Part shown: piece after piece, positions 30,501 to 40,467 of the stretch
How positions within the stretch are numbered: position 1 is the stretch's first letter
How the letters are laid out: each line of letters starts with the position of its first letter
NCBI GenBank assembly: GCA_001839685.1
Contig: MLAK01000563.1
Location: 1-64,000 of the forward strand
Source: Tritrichomonas foetus
Taxonomy: Eukaryota > Parabasalia > Tritrichomonadida > Tritrichomonadidae
Length of the DNA stretch: 64,000 nt
Reading direction: 5' to 3'
The notes under the pieces: model-generated
The model's database searches: none
Told to the model about the DNA's origin: nothing
The model's input: the letters and a program-made list of their open reading frames with translations, nothing else
Translations under genes and position numbers: made by a program

Positions 30501-30962
30501 AAAAACTTCCCAACACCAACTATTACATCATGCCGAATTGATTTTAATTCAATGAAAATGATATGTAGAGATCTCCACTTTGAAAAAATCCGAGTCTACA
30601 TCCTTCCTACTACGATTGATTTTGATCATGTTGGTGAAGACTTTTTGAATATGAGTTCTGATACAAAACAAGAGAAACAATGGTCTGATTGCTTTGACAG
30701 TGCAATAGATTTAGCGAATCACATGCGTGAACAAAGATTTGATGTTCATATCGCGAAGGTCAATCGTGAGTTTATCTATAACCAAAAAATTCAAAAAGAA
30801 TTGGCGAAGGGGAACGATGTTGTGGTTGTTGCAAATTGTAGAGAAACGTTTATTTCCAAAATATTTATTGATCATGAAGATGATCAAGTAATTGCGGCAC
30901 TAAAGTCTTGGGCAAAATCGGTAAGAATTTATTGTCCTGGAAAGTTTCCACGAAAAGAATAA
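27540..30962 (+). CDS. GCN2: GCN2-like eIF2-alpha kinase
   Basis: A 1,140-residue cytosolic stress kinase. GCN2 senses uncharged tRNA and phosphorylates eIF2-alpha to lower translation. Domains in order: RWD at about 5-105 (FPADYPQSPPSFEL); kinase at about 232-630 with GRGGYGSV (240-247), Lys262 in YAVK, and a long acidic insert at about 300-425 between strands 4 and 5 that is typical of eIF2-alpha kinases. HRDMKPSN (478-485), DFG (498-500) and APE (539-541) follow. A low-complexity acidic linker comes next, then a HisRS-like region from about 740 (RLYGASVFSSPMIEP) and an anticodon-binding-like C terminus (ANHMREQRFDVHIAK). All catalytic residues are present. The ATG is preceded by TCATATATCATAA. 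Confidence 0.9.
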   Translation: MNEALEQELSILQTIVGEENVVKLSNTSIQLTINSPSTNIKIEFSFPADYPQSPPSFELTDSGSLLPLQEENLTDQIEEHFQLMSGFPTLIPLVLRIDTILRTRFVFPIVSPNTNRKTRRFSRKDINPISTVLFPADDLKNDSYLAFFFYKAIQQHKNSDQTFLQCLDNLRALGLLKSDDDQENYEKELQKIIDFISNNQSIPTPIRDILLSKSNSAQPSTSTAGQARFFKLFTVADTLGRGGYGSVIKARYKFDDAIYAVKCIPIDDEDAASDLNRECKILSCIHHRYIVRYYFAWIDHVTEEAAQEIRRTFHFDEDDNLYDTFTSAIAQHSSTTCIWNDVTQPFSHSSPSESFSENDDDDDDVMFGPGSFSYHNNDTPDFGEVTFHDDVNFGNNNSESTGFSDFEEEEEEEEEAFSKKKSQNQTSFLFMQMEYCPGRSLDELFRDDSFFQDTNKQWKITREILEGLQYLHKQGIIHRDMKPSNIFIDENGNAKIGDFGLSRKAAVSGNEVKNDNLDGQTHISEEAGSGIQGSFPYTAPEVLKGGDYGTSSDMYSFGVILFEIWCQFSTMSERARILKQLTDDHQLPAAWLAQYPNVAQMVQLLIKPSPDKRPSASYLLQSKLIPSVNVELTNEDISDLLRAIKSGTIQTSTSATTVLDALFSETRKSKFAETESENNQKHPTKEQSNSKSDIETDDQIETESDDETCHKNDLNVNNNEMESKTREIEIETLIVPPFMKQTRLYGASVFSSPMIEPLTLDQTKTIPVLRKNGSLYALQGSTYHFMMKEIMKNNIRSARFSQFTQIITKFNLSPVEMCMSFDIITDESASDPNNWTDLLECFQFAVDYIKSVMPEDKIRISAIISSSDMALSVCESTKNSVSLKTIRRYANCEKIDSNIKKMLDVFQDLKFDMIPDDVNGKEACDDFIIALKSLGLIDSWSFELLGKSISDFCGISCQIFVNGQKFAVVGQMYDTFYHKLKTFDYSIKNFPTPTITSCRIDFNSMKMICRDLHFEKIRVYILPTTIDFDHVGEDFLNMSSDTKQEKQWSDCFDSAIDLANHMREQRFDVHIAKVNREFIYNQKIQKELAKGNDVVVVANCRETFISKIFIDHEDDQVIAALKSWAKSVRIYCPGKFPRKE

Positions 30963-31299
30963 AATGTTACTATCTCTAATTGTTTATTTGTCTATTCTTT
31001 TTTTATTTTGATTTTTTACTTTCTTTTTTGTGTTCGTCAATTTATATTTATTTGATACATATATTGATAATTTTCACGTTCAAATATTAGATAAAAGTCA
31101 ATTTTCATGAAAAAATGACAAATACTAAAATGATACTATCAGAAAAACATGCTGGTGCTATGTAGAGTTGCATCTGACTTTTAAAAACGAGAAAATAAAG
31201 AATGAAAATACTCAAATTATGTTATATAAAAAAATAAATAGATGAAATGGTTATATTGATAATATTTATACAAAACATGAATACTAATTCCTCGATAAT
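30963..31299. other. convergent intergenic region
   Basis: About 337 bp between the convergent GCN2 and B56 genes. It is A+T-rich with nothing recognised. Confidence 0.45.
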
Positions 31300-32727
31300 T
31301 TATGGTGATTGTGTCCCAATAAAATTTTTCGAGTTGCTCAGAGCAATTCTTTTTATTTCACTCCAGTTTATTGATTGTGATGATATTGGAGATGTGAGGC
31401 AAATATTATGACGAAAAGCTATATTTTTAACTTTATTCAGCGAATCTATTGCTGAAGAGGAAATGGTCTGGCTCCAACTATTCGATTGCTCAATCAAACC
31501 ATTGACTATGCTCGCAACAATTGAATGCGATATACTTGAGAGCGCTACTATCTTATTTTCATTACAAATGAAAAATATGGAATTAATTGCTACATTTTGA
31601 TTATCACTAGAAATGCATTTGAATAGTATTGATGATAAAAGTTTCATATCATTATATTTAATACATTTACTATTAAATATAATTAATGACATAATTTGAT
31701 GTAAAAATGGAAATTGCTTTGATGAGTTTGTTATTGGAAAATGTTGAAGTAAGTAACTTGATAAATCTGACGACAGTGAAGCATCAAGAGAAAATAAAAA
31801 TCGTAATAGAGCATTCAGTTCAATGTAAAAGCATGATAAAAATTCGGATTTATATAGTGGATATAGTACTTTATAGAGTTCCATAATATGCTCGCAATCC
31901 CATTTATATTCCTTTGATCTGAATAAAAGTCTTAGTATTTTCAAAGAAACAATAATATGATAGTGAAGGAATTCTCCATTGTTATAATTGGAAATAATAT
32001 ACAATAACTTGTGGTAGATTAATGGTTTTGTGTATGGGAGTTTATCAATAATTTCACCAAATGCCTTCACCAACAAAGCTTGCTCAGAAACATCAGGTGT
32101 TCCAATACATTTGATCATATTCAATATCATATCATTGGTAATCCATTGACTAAGCTCTTCAACAGGTAAGTGGTTTATAAACAAAGAATAAATGTTATAT
32201 ATAATTTCAAGTTCATACATATGTGTAAAAGGTCGTTCAATAGGTACATCAGAATAAATTCATGATTTTGGCAATGAATCTCTTTTGTGAAACAAGTTAG
32301 TTGAAATCAAATCTTTTAAACTATTATATAGAGGCAGTGGAATGCTCATCAAAGATTCACAGTTGGATAGTGATTGATAAATTTCAATCAACGATTTTTT
32401 TACATTTTCCTCGATTTCATCATGATCATCTTTGGATACAAGTTGTGGTATTGTGATATTTTTACAAATATCAACATGAGTTGCAATACTGTTCACTTCA
32501 TAAACTTGCACAAGAGACTTAGACATAGGTAATAATTTATTGTATGTGTGCTTAACAGGTGATAAACTTTTTAATCTACTTCTAAAATGAATTTTCTGGT
32601 TCATTATTCCAGAAAATACAGAGTCAGTCTTCAACGATCTTGGGCGTGTTAAGGTTGACATTAATGGTATTTGTTTTGACTGGACACCAAACGCATGAAT
32701 AGTTTCATGATGAGCGAGTGATTGCAT
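31300..32727 (-). pseudogene. PP2A regulatory subunit B56 (B') with one in-frame stop
   Basis: Two adjacent open frames in the same reading frame form one B56-type HEAT-repeat protein of about 475 codons, interrupted only by TGA at 32260-32262. B56 subunits target protein phosphatase 2A to substrates. The upstream part (ATG 32725-32727) ends in the family's NLF...LP region. After the TGA, 13 more codons lead into the block that in B56 reads D-E-P...E..W-P-H...VY (here DVPIERPFTHMYELEIIYNIY). Later family blocks are YPLYKSEFLSCFYIELNALL and NQNVAINSIFFICNENK. Homology crosses the stop without a gap, and no splice sites surround it, so an intron does not explain it. It could be a nonsense-mutated pseudogene, an assembly error, a readthrough gene, or a shorter gene starting at 32220. 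Confidence 0.75.
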
Positions 32728-33742
32728 CAATCAAATAAATGATCTATTTGAATTTATCGCATTTTTATATTTCACTGAGATTCAAATGATTGAATTTTTG
32801 TTTGAAATTGTACATCAATTTTCTGAGAATATAATGGAGATATTTTGAGAATTGAATTTTTATGAAATTTCGGTTGTTTCTTTCATAGATTCTTTATAAA
32901 AGGACTACACATCAATATGTATCATGCATGTTGTGTTTTATTTCATTTATAAATTTCAATATGTTTATTTTTTCTGAGCTCATATTGAAAACCATACCGA
33001 TAAATTGAAGTTATCAACCTCTGAAAAGTATCAATCAGAAAATTCAATCCATCAAAGCGAGGGAAAGAGTCTCTCAAAGATCTAAAAAAACTTTCGTATT
33101 TCATTTTCTTATACTTATAATAACAGGTAATTTCAATTGAATCCTCGAAAAATTCAGCGTCAACTCGTTTTTGTGCTTGAACAAATTTGTTTCACAATTA
33201 TGCAAATATTTTCAATGATTCATAGACAGTGAGTAAAATAGTGTAAAATTTTGAGAGATCTATATTCTATCAGCACAATAATTGAGAAAATTATATCGAG
33301 TGATATTGAGTTGACTTCAAATGCAGAAAAAGCTGCCATTGAAATTTCTATAGTAATCAGTTCACCATTTTTTGGGAATCACAGAAAATTCTGTTCTCGA
33401 ATATAATTTTGTGTCATTTACACAATATTATATTAATCTTATATAATTGATGTTCTCTAAGAAAATCGTAAATAAAACTCATAGGCCAGTTTCCCCATAC
33501 CATTCATTCAATTTTCTCTAAGAGATATTCTTCAATCAAATTATGAAAAGTTTCGAATTCAAAGTATATAGCCCTCAATCTAGAAAACTAATCAATGAAA
33601 AAAATTTAAATAATACATTAATAAATAAGAATAAAATAACACATTTAAAATACAAATAAAAAGATGCATCACATTGTCATAGCTAGTTGATGCAGTTATT
33701 CTATTAATATAATTAAAACGTCTAAAGAAGTTGAAAGCAAAA
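32728..33742. other. 1-kb intergenic region
   Basis: An A+T-rich region upstream of the B56 gene and downstream of CFAP57. At most a short coding-like stretch around 33500-33570 could be a relic, but it is too short to call. Confidence 0.4.
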
Positions 33743-36700
33743 TCAACTCTTCACTCCGGAATGTAAATATTTACCTCTTGAGTCAACAACTGAAACTTGT
33801 GAAGCTGTTCCTGTTCTTGATTTTTGTTTAACCCAATCACCCATCACTCTCTTTTGTTCTCTTGGCCCAAGTGCAGTTTTGGCATTTCTTTGTGGAATCT
33901 TCAGCATTTTTTCTTGTGTAGTCATTTTCACTCTCTTCAAATTAGTTTCCAGCATTTCTTGATCACTTTTGGCATTATCAAGCTTCTTTCTTAGCATATG
34001 ATTTTCTTTTTGTAACCGATTCAGATCACTAAGAAGAACAGAATTTTCAGCAGATTTAGTTGTATAATGTTTTGATGTAATTTCTTGTTGTTGATGAACT
34101 TGACGTTGAAGAAGCATCACAGATTGCTGTAAGTGCTTTCTTTGTCTTGTATGCTCATCAATTGTTTCGTTTGCATCTTTCAGATTCTCTTCAAGATTAT
34201 GTGTAGCAACATATTTATCATGAAGTTCTTTAAGAACATTGGTTTTATTATTAGCATCATCTTTTTGAACGCCTTCAGTTAAATCCAAAGTGAACATTTG
34301 AATAACACGTCTCTTTTTCATCAGTGCAGCATTTTGAAGTTCCAATTTCCTCTTCAAAACTTCAATTTGATGAGTTTTATCTTGCATTGTTCGAAGATTA
34401 GCTTTAGAAAATCGTTTAATTGTTCTGATTTCTTCAGAATTCCCTTCGAGTTCAGTCGAAAGTCTTTGAATTTCGTCGAGTGATGGCTGAAGTTCTCTCC
34501 CCATTTCATCCAATCTGAAATTCATGATATCTTTATTCTTTTCAAGTTCAACATTTGATTCTTGAAGTTTTTCGAGTCTTTCAGCTTGACGAACAAGTGT
34601 TTCATCTCTATCATTTAATTCAGATGTTCGACATTCTTGTGTATGTTGAAGAGCTTTGATATCTTTGTCTAATTCCGAACGTTTTTCTTTAGTATTTTTC
34701 AATTCTGCTTCTAAGCCATCCAAATCAGTTTTCTGTTTATCAATGTCACGTTTCAAAGTTGATCGTTTAGCTTCAAGATCAGAAAGTTGTTTTGTAAGTG
34801 AAGTAATTTTATTATGGTATTCTAAATTAATTGCCATTCTATCTTTTTCAAATTCAACTTCAAGGTCGATTAAAGCTTTATTTTGAATTTCTTGTGTTTC
34901 ATTAATTCTATTTTTTGTGCTTTCTAAATGCTGCGTTAATTGATCTTGCTCAGCATCAATTTTCAATGAGAAATCTTGTAAACTGCTTTTATATTGTTGT
35001 CTCAGTAAATAAATACGCTCCTCATACGAACATTTAAGATCTTCAAGTTCTTTAGCAATTGTGTCGCACTTAGTCCGTTCAAGGGATAATTTCTGTTCAT
35101 ATAAATTGGTTAAAGCTTTAGCTTCTTGTAAGTGTGAAGTTTCCATATTTTGGTAAATAAGTGCAGCTTTGACAGTAGAATCATCCATTGCAGCTCTTAG
35201 GCTATCGATTTGTGACTGAAGTTTCCTCTTTTTCTCTTCATTCGTGCAAATTAATTCTGTCATGTTTTTCTGATGTGATTGCAAAGCAGATATAGTATCT
35301 GTTTCATATTGTCCACGCTGCTTTTGAATATCTCTTTTTAATTTCTCAATCGCATGTTGTAATTCATCAAAACGAGCTTGTGAAACAAGGAAAAATTGCT
35401 GTCGTGGAATATCACATCGCAAGATTGGAATGGAGGAATGCGCGTAGTTCTGATTCGCACTAAGTATATTAAATATGCAAATAGATGAATCATCAGCAGA
35501 TGTAAACAAAACACGACTATCCAAAGATGAACACATTGAAGTAATTTTTCCACAATGGCTTCGAAAAGTTTCACCAACAGTGAATGGAATTGGTAAACTG
35601 CTTGTTGTTTTTGACATATCTTGCGATTCACTGAATTCAAGCTGAGGAATGTTTTCAAATTGTGCTTGATGCTGTGGTGGCAGAATAAAAGGAAATGTAA
35701 CAACAACAATTCCTCCATAAACATCACCCAAAATAATACATGTTGGTGTTGCAAATAAAACAGAAGAAAATCCAATCATTTCTTCACTGATTCGAGTTTG
35801 GTGTCTTCCATTATACAAATGATGAATTGTTTCAGAACGTGAGCAGGCAATAACAGTTCCTCGATCAGTAATTACAGATGATTCAAAATCACATTTTGGT
35901 ATATTTACAGACCAAACTTGTTCTTGTGTAACTGCGTTCCATTCAACAATTGCGCCATCGGAACCACTTGATACTAATCTTTTATCATCAGGTGACCATG
36001 ACAATGAATGAATAAGACCAGTGTGTCCACGAAGAGTTGCAATAATTTCTTGTGTATAAGGATTAATGAAGGTGATAATATGTGATGCAGCAACAAGAAA
36101 ATGCCCACCATTACTAAATTGAATGGCTAAACAATTAAAAAGTGGCCATTGTGCTTTAGTTACAAGTGAGTCGACAGTTGCTGCAAGCAAATATAGTTTG
36201 TCTGTTGATGCAACAGCAAGTAAATCACCACTTGGATGAAAAGACACATCAGTCAAATTTTCAGAGAATTCAGAATGTAAAATTGAAATTTGTTTCGAAT
36301 AATCCCAGACTATTACAGTTTTATCTTCAACTCCACATGAAACAAGCATTGGCTTATATGCACAAGAACTTATCGATGCTACTGGGCCTTTATGCGAGAT
36401 AATATTAGGATTAACTATACTATTTTCTGAATTAGATTCAAGCTCTCGAATATTTACGATAATTAATTGGCGGTGATCAACATTACAAACCATTTGATGA
36501 CCACTTGGAGAATAACTTGCCCAAACAATAGGATGATTTATACCATAGCCCATTACAGGGCCTTGTTGGAAGATTTTATTGATTTCTTTATGACCAGGAA
36601 CATGCTGAATGACAACAAGTTTGTTGTTTTCAGTCGCACAGATAAAACCGTGACCAAAGCTTGATAGAAAAACAATTGAGGAATCTTCAGTAATAGTAAT

Positions 36701-37399
36701 AGTATGCTTAAGTTGCATATCGACAAAAAACAAGACATCTTTCCCTGAAGCGGCAACACATGTATTTTCTTCGTTATATGAAAATGTAAAACCAGAAAAC
36801 CTCGAATAATTTGGCACATTTAAAATAGAAATTGTATCGTCACCTGTTCGATAATATCCAAGCACTTTGGGAGAGAATAATAAAACCAGGCTGTCATTTT
36901 TCGGATGAAATTCTGCAACTTCAAAATTTTCAGCAAATCTAAGACTAGTTATTTCTGTCTTAGTATTTAAATTGATAATTGAAAGTCGAAAAAGTCGAGG
37001 ATCTGTCACTAAATATAATCCTATTTTCAAGCATCGATGAAAGGCGACAAAATGAACTTGACTGCAGTTTTCTTGTGGTAATTTCATGTAAATTTGACCT
37101 GAAGAAACCGAATAAATATTCAAAATTGGTGGCGCGCTATGTCGAGTTGAAGCAATTGCGAGAAAGTTTCCATCCAAACTAACTGAAAATGCTGTCAATC
37201 TGGTGTGACGAAATCCTTGCGCTTGTACTCTTGATGAGAGTAAAAAAAGTCGTTCGCCTGTATCTAATGATTGCTGAATTATTTGATTTCCAACTGGAAG
37301 CACAATTGAAGCGTCATTAATATAGCATGGACCTGAATTTTTAATGTCTGCCATTCCTAAACAGCTAAAAGGCTCAAGACTTGTCCCTGCTATCGCCAT
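33743..37399 (-). CDS. CFAP57: CFAP57/WDR65-like flagellar protein
   Basis: A 1,218-residue protein close to the length of human CFAP57 (about 1,250). Residues about 15-650 form a long series of WD40 repeats (HKGPVASISSCAYKPMLVSC, HTGLIHSLSWSPDDKRLVSS, HCGKITSMCSSLDSRVLFTS). From about 680 to 1,150 it is continuous coiled coil (KRDIQKQRGQYETDT; KLELQNAALMKKRRVIQ). This N-WD40/C-coiled-coil layout and the opening segment are characteristic of CFAP57, an axonemal adaptor for inner-arm dyneins. It fits a flagellated organism. The C terminus is basic. It begins at the ATG that directly starts the conserved N-terminal block. Confidence 0.87.
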   Translation of the reverse strand: MAIAGTSLEPFSCLGMADIKNSGPCYINDASIVLPVGNQIIQQSLDTGERLFLLSSRVQAQGFRHTRLTAFSVSLDGNFLAIASTRHSAPPILNIYSVSSGQIYMKLPQENCSQVHFVAFHRCLKIGLYLVTDPRLFRLSIINLNTKTEITSLRFAENFEVAEFHPKNDSLVLLFSPKVLGYYRTGDDTISILNVPNYSRFSGFTFSYNEENTCVAASGKDVLFFVDMQLKHTITITEDSSIVFLSSFGHGFICATENNKLVVIQHVPGHKEINKIFQQGPVMGYGINHPIVWASYSPSGHQMVCNVDHRQLIIVNIRELESNSENSIVNPNIISHKGPVASISSCAYKPMLVSCGVEDKTVIVWDYSKQISILHSEFSENLTDVSFHPSGDLLAVASTDKLYLLAATVDSLVTKAQWPLFNCLAIQFSNGGHFLVAASHIITFINPYTQEIIATLRGHTGLIHSLSWSPDDKRLVSSGSDGAIVEWNAVTQEQVWSVNIPKCDFESSVITDRGTVIACSRSETIHHLYNGRHQTRISEEMIGFSSVLFATPTCIILGDVYGGIVVVTFPFILPPQHQAQFENIPQLEFSESQDMSKTTSSLPIPFTVGETFRSHCGKITSMCSSLDSRVLFTSADDSSICIFNILSANQNYAHSSIPILRCDIPRQQFFLVSQARFDELQHAIEKLKRDIQKQRGQYETDTISALQSHQKNMTELICTNEEKKRKLQSQIDSLRAAMDDSTVKAALIYQNMETSHLQEAKALTNLYEQKLSLERTKCDTIAKELEDLKCSYEERIYLLRQQYKSSLQDFSLKIDAEQDQLTQHLESTKNRINETQEIQNKALIDLEVEFEKDRMAINLEYHNKITSLTKQLSDLEAKRSTLKRDIDKQKTDLDGLEAELKNTKEKRSELDKDIKALQHTQECRTSELNDRDETLVRQAERLEKLQESNVELEKNKDIMNFRLDEMGRELQPSLDEIQRLSTELEGNSEEIRTIKRFSKANLRTMQDKTHQIEVLKRKLELQNAALMKKRRVIQMFTLDLTEGVQKDDANNKTNVLKELHDKYVATHNLEENLKDANETIDEHTRQRKHLQQSVMLLQRQVHQQQEITSKHYTTKSAENSVLLSDLNRLQKENHMLRKKLDNAKSDQEMLETNLKRVKMTTQEKMLKIPQRNAKTALGPREQKRVMGDWVKQKSRTGTASQVSVVDSRGKYLHSGVKS

Positions 37400-38466
37400 T
37401 TTGGTGGATATTTACAAACGTAAATAGTTTGAATGACACACTTTTTCACAATATATTTGGCTTTTGATTCATCTCAAATAGCCAATTATAAATTGGAAAA
37501 GTTACCATTATTTTATATAAAATCATAACGAATTTTTTAAAAAACATTGAATTTTTAGAAAACCAATTGAATTTTTTGAAAGCAAAAACTGTTTTTGTAT
37601 TCAAGATATTTCTAAAGCGACCCGATATGATATGCATTTTTGAAGAAAAATGTTCCAAATAAAAGTAACACTTATAAATCATCAGATCCAAAATTCAGTG
37701 AACTTATGAGTTCATCGCATGAATTGAATCCGAATATCACATCATTGATGATTCTAGAAAATAAATCAAATTTTCCTTGAAATATGTCAGCCAATATCTT
37801 TAAAGTTTAAACAATTAAAAAATAATCACATTGATATTAAACAAGGGCTTGCTACATTTCACGCATTGTTGTTATACCAATATCAATCAAAGCACGATCA
37901 TGAGCTTGATAAAATGAGTGATCAAACAACTGCATTAGACTGGTAAAATGAATCCAATCAATATCTGACATTTTATTAAGTAGAAGATGAATATAAATGG
38001 ATTTTTATGATCTTAAGATCAATATGAACTTGATAACAAACTATTCATATTACTTTATTGTTTTTATTTATTTGTGTTGTTTAGTTTTTCTTTCGCGAGC
38101 CGGATATTGAATAAAATTTGACGGCACGCTAACCCACTCACTCCTTCTTCTTTTTTCTATTGATAATATTATTCGGCCTATCCATTTAAAATCGATGCTT
38201 TTCTTATCAATCAGTTCTTTCCATATGAACATTCAAAATATTATGTTGGAATTCATTTTTTTCACTTTTTCAATGAATATGTGACAAATTTGGAAGGTCA
38301 AATTGATCCTTACTGATTTTATGTCTTTCAACGAAGAAAATCGCTTTCATTAAATTTATAGTGCAAGAATATTGTGTATAATCATGCGCACTCCATTTGA
38401 TGACAAATCGGAAAATCTGAATTTATTACCTAATATATTTTTTCATATCACAAATCATCGACAAAT
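37400..38466. other. 1.07-kb intergenic region with a relic
   Basis: It lies between the divergent CFAP57 and BTB-like genes. It contains the small decayed frame at 37672-37971 (minus). The remainder is A+T-rich without recognised features. Confidence 0.5.
37672..37971 (-). pseudogene. decayed small ORF, unknown family
   Basis: A single frame of 99 codons before its final TAA begins with ATG (37969-37971). It reads protein-like (MSDIDWIHFTSLMQLFDHSF; LADIFQGKFDLFSRIINDVI) but has internal TAG at 37852-37854 and two TAAs between there and 37807. The two coding-like halves share the frame, which is unlikely for random DNA. No family recognised. It is probably a recently dead small gene; a spliced gene is less likely because no GTATGT/ACTAAC pair is present. 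Confidence 0.4.
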
Positions 38467-39744
38467 ATGCTTCAAAAAACAAAAAACTTCGCTTTACCGA
38501 TTTCCACAATTCTACAAATCGAATATACATCGTTAGATCTAGATTTTACGATATTTGTTCAAAAGCGCCCATTTAATTTTAATTCCACATTTTTAGCATC
38601 GATATCTCGAAGGATTTTTAATCTTCTACTTTCTGATCCACTTGTTCGTGAATATCATATCAAATCTGACATTTCTAATATTGACATTTTGACAAAAAAT
38701 GGATACAAAGTCGAAAAATCTAATATTAATGATTGCATTTCCCTTGCCGTTGAATTACAAAGCGATTCTTTATTCACATATATCTGTAGTCAATACAAGT
38801 CAATGATGTCTGATAAAATGCTTTTAGATTTAGCAATAACTGCATTTGAAAATGGTTTACCTTTATCTACAATTGAAGTTGAACTGGCGCATTGTTTCCA
38901 AAATTTATTTTTATCTGGTCAGCTCATAGAAATTGATGAAAGTGAAGTTCTAGTTTTAACAGAAGAAATAAATGATCCTCCAAAATTTGTCGGGATAAAA
39001 AATTCAAGACCTGCTCCAGCTGGCCTAGTTTATCATATTCTTAAAAATTTCCCAAATAAATTGAAGCCATTAATTAAAGCAGCTTTAATTTTTAAATACA
39101 CATTAAATCCCCCCTCAAAAAATTTATTTCTTCTTCAATTTGTTCCATTTAGTCAAATTGACAAAAGTGAAATTGAAGAATGTTTCAAATTAAATATCAA
39201 TTTATTAAGATTTAATATTATACCGGAAACAACAACAACTAATTTAAAAATTGTTGGTTCATCTTTAGAAATTGACAAAAATGATCCATTTAATGGCATA
39301 ATGAGAAAAATTATTAAGCCAAACGTTTATGCAATACCAAGTGAATCAAATTATTATTCAATATCTAACATATTTAATGAATACGGATTTTATAAAACAG
39401 AAAAAAATCAAAAAGGAAAAATCGAATTTTCTTTTGCACCTTTTTACGTTTCTCTGACTAAATATATCATTAGGAATCCACCAAAAGAGTGGGAAATTTC
39501 GTACGATAATCCAGATGTTCAAGATATTGAAGGTAAATCCATTTTGAAATATAATCTTTCAGAAAATGAAGCTCCTTACACTCATCATTTGATTGATAAA
39601 GCAAAAAGTCAAAATAAAGAAATTGTGATACGAGAAATAGCAGAGTCCAACCCTTGCCAAATTATTTTTATTGAGCAACCTGAAAACACAAATTTCCAAT
39701 TCTCTATTAATCAAATTGAATTCTATGGTACTGTTTATAGATGA
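38467..39744 (+). CDS. trichomonad BTB-like protein with discoidin-like C terminus
   Basis: A 425-residue protein. Residues about 20-60 (LDLDFTIFVQKRPFNFNSTF, FLASISRRIFNLLL) look like the core of a BTB/POZ-type fold. A helical region follows to about 215. The C-terminal about 130 residues, ending FQFSINQIEFYGTVYR, resemble the F5/8-type C (discoidin) ends that accompany such proteins in trichomonads, where many paralogues of unknown function occur. No signal peptide or membrane segment. Gene status is firm from its length and composition; both domain calls are tentative and rest on pattern memory. Confidence 0.7.
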   Translation: MLQKTKNFALPISTILQIEYTSLDLDFTIFVQKRPFNFNSTFLASISRRIFNLLLSDPLVREYHIKSDISNIDILTKNGYKVEKSNINDCISLAVELQSDSLFTYICSQYKSMMSDKMLLDLAITAFENGLPLSTIEVELAHCFQNLFLSGQLIEIDESEVLVLTEEINDPPKFVGIKNSRPAPAGLVYHILKNFPNKLKPLIKAALIFKYTLNPPSKNLFLLQFVPFSQIDKSEIEECFKLNINLLRFNIIPETTTTNLKIVGSSLEIDKNDPFNGIMRKIIKPNVYAIPSESNYYSISNIFNEYGFYKTEKNQKGKIEFSFAPFYVSLTKYIIRNPPKEWEISYDNPDVQDIEGKSILKYNLSENEAPYTHHLIDKAKSQNKEIVIREIAESNPCQIIFIEQPENTNFQFSINQIEFYGTVYR

Positions 39745-40467
39745 TTTCTATGTTTATTTTATTTTCTAAAAAATGAATACCAATTATTGACATTAATTTA
39801 TATTTTTGTGAAAATTGCCTGCATTTTTTTATTCTTCTGTTAAAAAATTACTCCAGCAAGGAAATAATCAGAGAAAATCTGTTTACAATGAAAGTGAGTA
39901 TATTAGAGAAGAAATTAAATCGAGGTTAAAATTGAGAATGATAGTTTTGACTTTTTGATTAATAAATCATTAACTTTTTGAATCAAAGTTGGTTATTTGA
40001 GAGAAAAGATGGTTGATTGCTAAGAAAAGATTTTTGTGAATTATCCAATGATATTCGAATGTAAAGATTTGAAAAATAATCATTTAATGCTTGCTCTTTA
40101 GTTACAAATGATTTATTTGAAGAACAACTCATGTATTGCTTAAGAAAAAGAGGAAATAATATAATCAATTTTTTTGGCAGTTTAGAATTTTTGTGTAAAT
40201 TTAAAAAGAGATACCTGCTACAATTGAAAAAGTCGGACTTTTTCTATTGAAAAAATCACGCTAAACTTTTTAACATGATCTGGATAGTCATAAGTTGAAT
40301 ACAATGGACCATATATTTCAGAAAAAGTGAACTTTTATTTCTTCTATCAGAATAAATTCTTAAGGATAACTTTTTCAGTAAGTTAACTTGTTTATTTCAA
40401 TGAAATAATCTATTCAATATTTTGAATTCATTCAAATAAAAAACATTGTTTCCAACACAAAATATAA
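39745..40467. other. intergenic region
   Basis: About 720 bp, A+T-rich. The words CTTTTTGA and ACTTTTTGAA occur at about 39953-39983, the same short element (reverse orientation) that is clustered upstream of the actin-related gene. Nothing else recognised. Confidence 0.4.
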
